DNA from: Candidatus Rhabdochlamydia sp.
Lineage (GTDB): Bacteria > Chlamydiota > Chlamydiia > Chlamydiales > Rhabdochlamydiaceae
Assembly (NCBI GenBank): GCA_030043815.1
Contig: JASHWX010000050.1
Coordinates: 1 to 7,087 of the forward strand
Reading direction: 5' to 3'
DNA length: 7,087 bases
The notes under the pieces: generated by a model
Told to the model about the DNA's origin: nothing
The model's database searches: none
Seen by the model: the letters and a program-made list of their open reading frames with translations, nothing else
Program-made: the position numbers and the translations under genes
In this document: one piece after another, positions 4,640 to 7,087 of the stretch
How positions within the stretch are numbered: position 1 is the first letter of the stretch
How the letters are laid out: each line of letters begins with the position of its first letter

Positions 4640-6406
4640 ATGTCCAAAAAACCACAAATCGATTGGAACGAAAGCAACATTATCGACGATGTCTCATTCC
4701 AAGAGGAAGATGCCAAGCAATTTAAAAACCTCCTTGACCGCAAAGAAGAAGCTGCAGGCGAAGGCTCTGTTTCATCCATGAGCTCCGGTCAAATTTTAAA
4801 AGGGCGCATCGTCGAGGTCACAAAGGATTTCGTCGTCGTCGATGTCGGCCTGAAATCGGAGGGCCTCGTCCCCATCAACGAATTCTCCGACCCTAGCGAA
4901 CTCTATCTGGACAACGAGATCGAAGTCTATCTCGACCAAACCGAAGGAGAAGATGGGCAAATCGTTCTTTCGCGCGAAAAGGCGCGCCGTCAACGGCAAT
5001 GGGAATACATTGTCAACCATTGCAAGGAAGGTTCCATTGTTAAAGGAAAAGTTATCCGCAAGGTCAAAGGCGGCCTGATGGTCGATATCGGGATGGAAGC
5101 ATTCCTCCCCGGTTCTCAAATCGACAACAAGCGGATTAAGAACCTCGATGAGTTCATCGGCCAGACATACGACTTTAAAATTCTCAAGATTAATACCGAA
5201 CGTAAAAATATCGTCGTCTCCCGCCGCGAACTGCTCGAAGAAGAAAGGATTTCCCGCAAAGCTGAGCTGCTCGAAAATATCCATGAAGGCGACATTCGCC
5301 ACGGCATCGTCAAGAATATCACCGATTTCGGCGTATTCCTCGATCTCGACGGCATCGATGGCCTTCTCCATATCACCGACATGACATGGAAGCGCATCAA
5401 GCACCCTTCCGAAATGGTCCATTTAGGCCAAGAACTGGAAGTCGTGATCCTGCATGTCGACAAAGACAAAGGGCGCGTCGCTTTGGGCATGAAACAAAAA
5501 GAGTCCAATCCTTGGGAAGAAATTGAAAACCGCTATCCTCCAGGAACCAAAATCAGAGGCAAGATCGTCAACCTCGTGCCTTACGGCGCATTCATCGAAA
5601 TCGAGCCTGGCATTGAAGGATTGATCCACGTCTCTGAGATGTCTTGGGTAAAAAATATCACTGATCCCAGCGAAGTCGTCAACAAAGGCGATGAGGTCGA
5701 AGCGATCGTCCTCTCCGTTCAAAAAGATGAAGGGAAGATTTCTCTCGGACTGAAGCAGACAGAAAAGAATCCATGGGACGAAGTAGAGAAAAAGTACCCG
5801 ATCGGCAGCAGCGTCACTGCAGAGATCCGCAACCTGACAAACTACGGCGCCTTTGTCGAACTTGAGCCCGGCATCGACGGCCTCATCCACATTTCCGACT
5901 TAAGCTGGATCAAGAAAGTCTCCCACCCATCAGAGGTCTTGAAAAAAGGAGACAAAGTCGAAGCGATCGTCCTCTCCGTCGATAAAGAGAGCAAGAAGAT
6001 CACCCTCGGCGTCAAGCAGTTGAGCCATAATCCCTGGGAAAGCATTGAAAAGACCATGCCGGTTGGAAGCTTAGTGAAAGGCATCGTCTCCAAGATCACC
6101 GCATTCGGCGCTTTTGTCGAACTGCCCAATGGGATCGAAGCTCTCGTCCATGTGACAGAGCTTTCCGATCAACCCTTTGGCAAAGTGGAAGACGTCGTCC
6201 ATAAAGGTGAAGAGGTCACTGCAAAAGTGATCAAACTCGATCCTGAACACAAGAAAATCGCCCTCTCCATCAAAGAGTATCTTATCGATAAAAACAAAGT
6301 GAACCACGACGACATCGTCGTAGGCACTAATACTAAATCTCGAGCCCCAAGCAAAAAAGGCAAAGAGAAACGTAAAGAAAAAGAAAAAGAAGAAGAGAAT
6401 GAATAA
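4640..6406 (+). CDS. rpsA: Ribosomal protein S1 (six S1 domains)
   Basis: S1 sits on the 30S subunit, binds mRNA leaders and helps unfold them for initiation. The 588-residue protein has an acidic N-terminal segment (1-48) and six S1/OB repeats at about 50-113, 131-196, 216-286, 301-373, 388-460 and 475-546. It ends in a highly charged Lys/Glu tail (572-588). Repeats 3-6 carry the classic G-[AV]-F-[IV]-E/D and GL[IL]H[IV][ST] RNA-binding signatures. Repeats 1 and 2 are more divergent, as in E. coli S1 where they dock on the ribosome. Repeats 4 and 5 are very alike, including an exact 23-base DNA repeat. ATG 4640 has an AGGAG site 11 bases upstream. The stop codon overlaps the nusA start by 8 bases. 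The rpsA-nusA adjacency matches Chlamydia. Confidence 0.97.
   Translation: MSKKPQIDWNESNIIDDVSFQEEDAKQFKNLLDRKEEAAGEGSVSSMSSGQILKGRIVEVTKDFVVVDVGLKSEGLVPINEFSDPSELYLDNEIEVYLDQTEGEDGQIVLSREKARRQRQWEYIVNHCKEGSIVKGKVIRKVKGGLMVDIGMEAFLPGSQIDNKRIKNLDEFIGQTYDFKILKINTERKNIVVSRRELLEEERISRKAELLENIHEGDIRHGIVKNITDFGVFLDLDGIDGLLHITDMTWKRIKHPSEMVHLGQELEVVILHVDKDKGRVALGMKQKESNPWEEIENRYPPGTKIRGKIVNLVPYGAFIEIEPGIEGLIHVSEMSWVKNITDPSEVVNKGDEVEAIVLSVQKDEGKISLGLKQTEKNPWDEVEKKYPIGSSVTAEIRNLTNYGAFVELEPGIDGLIHISDLSWIKKVSHPSEVLKKGDKVEAIVLSVDKESKKITLGVKQLSHNPWESIEKTMPVGSLVKGIVSKITAFGAFVELPNGIEALVHVTELSDQPFGKVEDVVHKGEEVTAKVIKLDPEHKKIALSIKEYLIDKNKVNHDDIVVGTNTKSRAPSKKGKEKRKEKEKEEENE
5696..5718 (+). repeat. 23-base exact direct repeat, copy 1 (S1 domain 4)
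   Basis: This stretch, from GTCGAAGCG to CTCTCCGT, is identical to 5957-5979. It encodes V-E-A-I-V-L-S-V in S1 domain 4. The distance between copies is 261 bases (87 codons), the domain period. Identical codon use at every third position suggests recent gene conversion or strong codon preference. Confidence 0.85.
5957..5979 (+). repeat. 23-base exact direct repeat, copy 2 (S1 domain 5)
   Basis: Second copy of the repeat at 5696-5718, at the equivalent place in S1 domain 5. Recombination between the copies would remove exactly one in-frame S1 domain. Confidence 0.85.
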
Positions 6407-7087
6407 AGATCTAGTTGCCATTTTTGAATATCTCGAAAGAGAAAAAGGGATCAAGCGGGACGTGATTATCGCTGCGGTTGAAGAATCGCTGCGCGCTGCC
6501 GCACGCAAAAGCGTGAAAGGATTGATCAATGTTTCAGTTCATATCAATCCAAAGACTGGCAATATTGAAGTCATCGCCCAAAAAGAAGTCGTCGACAAGG
6601 TGACCATTCCTGAAGAGGAAATCACTTTAGAAGAAGCGAAGAAGATCAATCCATACGCTGAAATCGGGCAATGGGTCGACATCGCTGTCACCCCGCACGA
6701 TTTTGGCAGGATTGCTGCCCAGACAGCGCGCCAAATCATCGCCCAAAAGCTGCGCAGCGCAGAGCGCGATGTCATTTATGAAGAATACCGCCACCGCATC
6801 AATGAGATCATTTCAGGGACCGTCAAACGCGTCATCCGCGGCGCTACCCTCATCATTGACTTAGGCAAGGTCGAAGCGATCATGCCCGACCGTTTTTACC
6901 CAAAGACGGAAAAGTACAATGTCGGCGACCGCGTGCAAGCCCTGCTCCTTGAGGTCCGCGACACAGAAAGCGGCGGCGCTGAAGTCATTTTGTCCCGCAG
7001 CCATCCTGAATTCGTGGCACAGCTTTTCATCCAAGAGGTCCCGGAGATCAACGACGGGACGATTGCGATTGAAAAGATTGTCAGGGA
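6399..7087 (+). CDS. nusA: Transcription termination/antitermination factor NusA (N-terminal 229 residues, cut by window edge)
   Basis: NusA binds RNA polymerase near the RNA exit channel and modulates pausing, termination and antitermination. The visible part is the N-terminal polymerase-binding domain (about 1-130, beginning MNKDLVAIFEYLEREKGIKR and containing the E-E-S-L-R-A-A-A-R helix). The S1 domain follows at about 138-203 (GTVKRV ... VILSRSH). Next come the first residues towards the KH domains, with FIQEVPEINDGTIAI, a strong NusA signature. The KH1/KH2 part lies beyond base 7087. ATG 6399-6401 is inside the last codons of rpsA (8-base ATGAATAA overlap), and the purine-rich GAAGAAGAGA just before it can act as ribosome binding site. 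In most bacteria rimP precedes nusA; here rpsA does, as in Chlamydia. Confidence 0.96.
   Translation, partial: MNKDLVAIFEYLEREKGIKRDVIIAAVEESLRAAARKSVKGLINVSVHINPKTGNIEVIAQKEVVDKVTIPEEEITLEEAKKINPYAEIGQWVDIAVTPHDFGRIAAQTARQIIAQKLRSAERDVIYEEYRHRINEIISGTVKRVIRGATLIIDLGKVEAIMPDRFYPKTEKYNVGDRVQALLLEVRDTESGGAEVILSRSHPEFVAQLFIQEVPEINDGTIAIEKIVR

Noticed and set aside
4796..5890. Open frames of 208 and 155 codons on the minus strand opposite rpsA
   Set aside because: They are complementary shadows of the S1 repeats, with acidic/hydrophobic composition that mirrors Lys/Glu-rich coding, and have no start signals.
6353..6360. A6-GG tract in rpsA as a programmed frameshift site
   Set aside because: The frame is AAA-AAA-GGC, not the X-XXY-YYZ register needed for -1 slippage, and a shift would only alter the charged tail.

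Overview
The window holds nine genes, seven on the minus strand and two on the plus strand, diverging from a 117-base AT-rich gap at 4523-4639. Coding density is very high and no other gap exceeds about 31 bases. The gene order points to the phylum Chlamydiota. The block rpe ... efp-accB-accC and the pair rpsA-nusA with no rimP between them both match the arrangement I recall from Chlamydia. The EF-P protein also closely resembles chlamydial EF-P1, ending in the same kind of EYIQRV tail. Base composition looks close to 50% GC by eye, which is high for the group. With the extra genes lysC, yvcK and a HAD hydrolase, this suggests an environmental (amoeba-associated type) chlamydia rather than a Chlamydiaceae member. 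That placement is inference.

Minus strand, in transcription order: lysC (aspartate kinase without ACT domains, 4522-3743), rpe (ribulose-phosphate epimerase, 3711-3019), yvcK/glmR-like (3005-2043), a HAD phosphatase (2059-1358, TTG start, overlapping yvcK by 17 bases), efp (1352-795), accB (783-280, GTG start) and accC (270-1, cut by the window edge). The spacings are 31, 13, -17, 5, 11 and 9 bases, so most or all of this is probably one operon. It joins entry to the aspartate/diaminopimelate pathway, the pentose phosphate pathway, a likely amino-sugar/cell-wall regulator, a translation factor and the first step of fatty-acid synthesis.

Plus strand: rpsA (ribosomal protein S1 with six S1 domains, 4640-6406) overlaps nusA by 8 bases (6399 to the window edge), so the two should be co-transcribed and translationally coupled.

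I see no mobile element, CRISPR array, tRNA or rRNA. Most of the window is core housekeeping sequence. The points most worth checking are the ACT-less aspartate kinase, the yvcK-HAD pair set inside an otherwise conserved chlamydial gene string, and two perfect GC-rich inverted repeats inside accC and accB. I did not find convincing evidence of an entirely new system.
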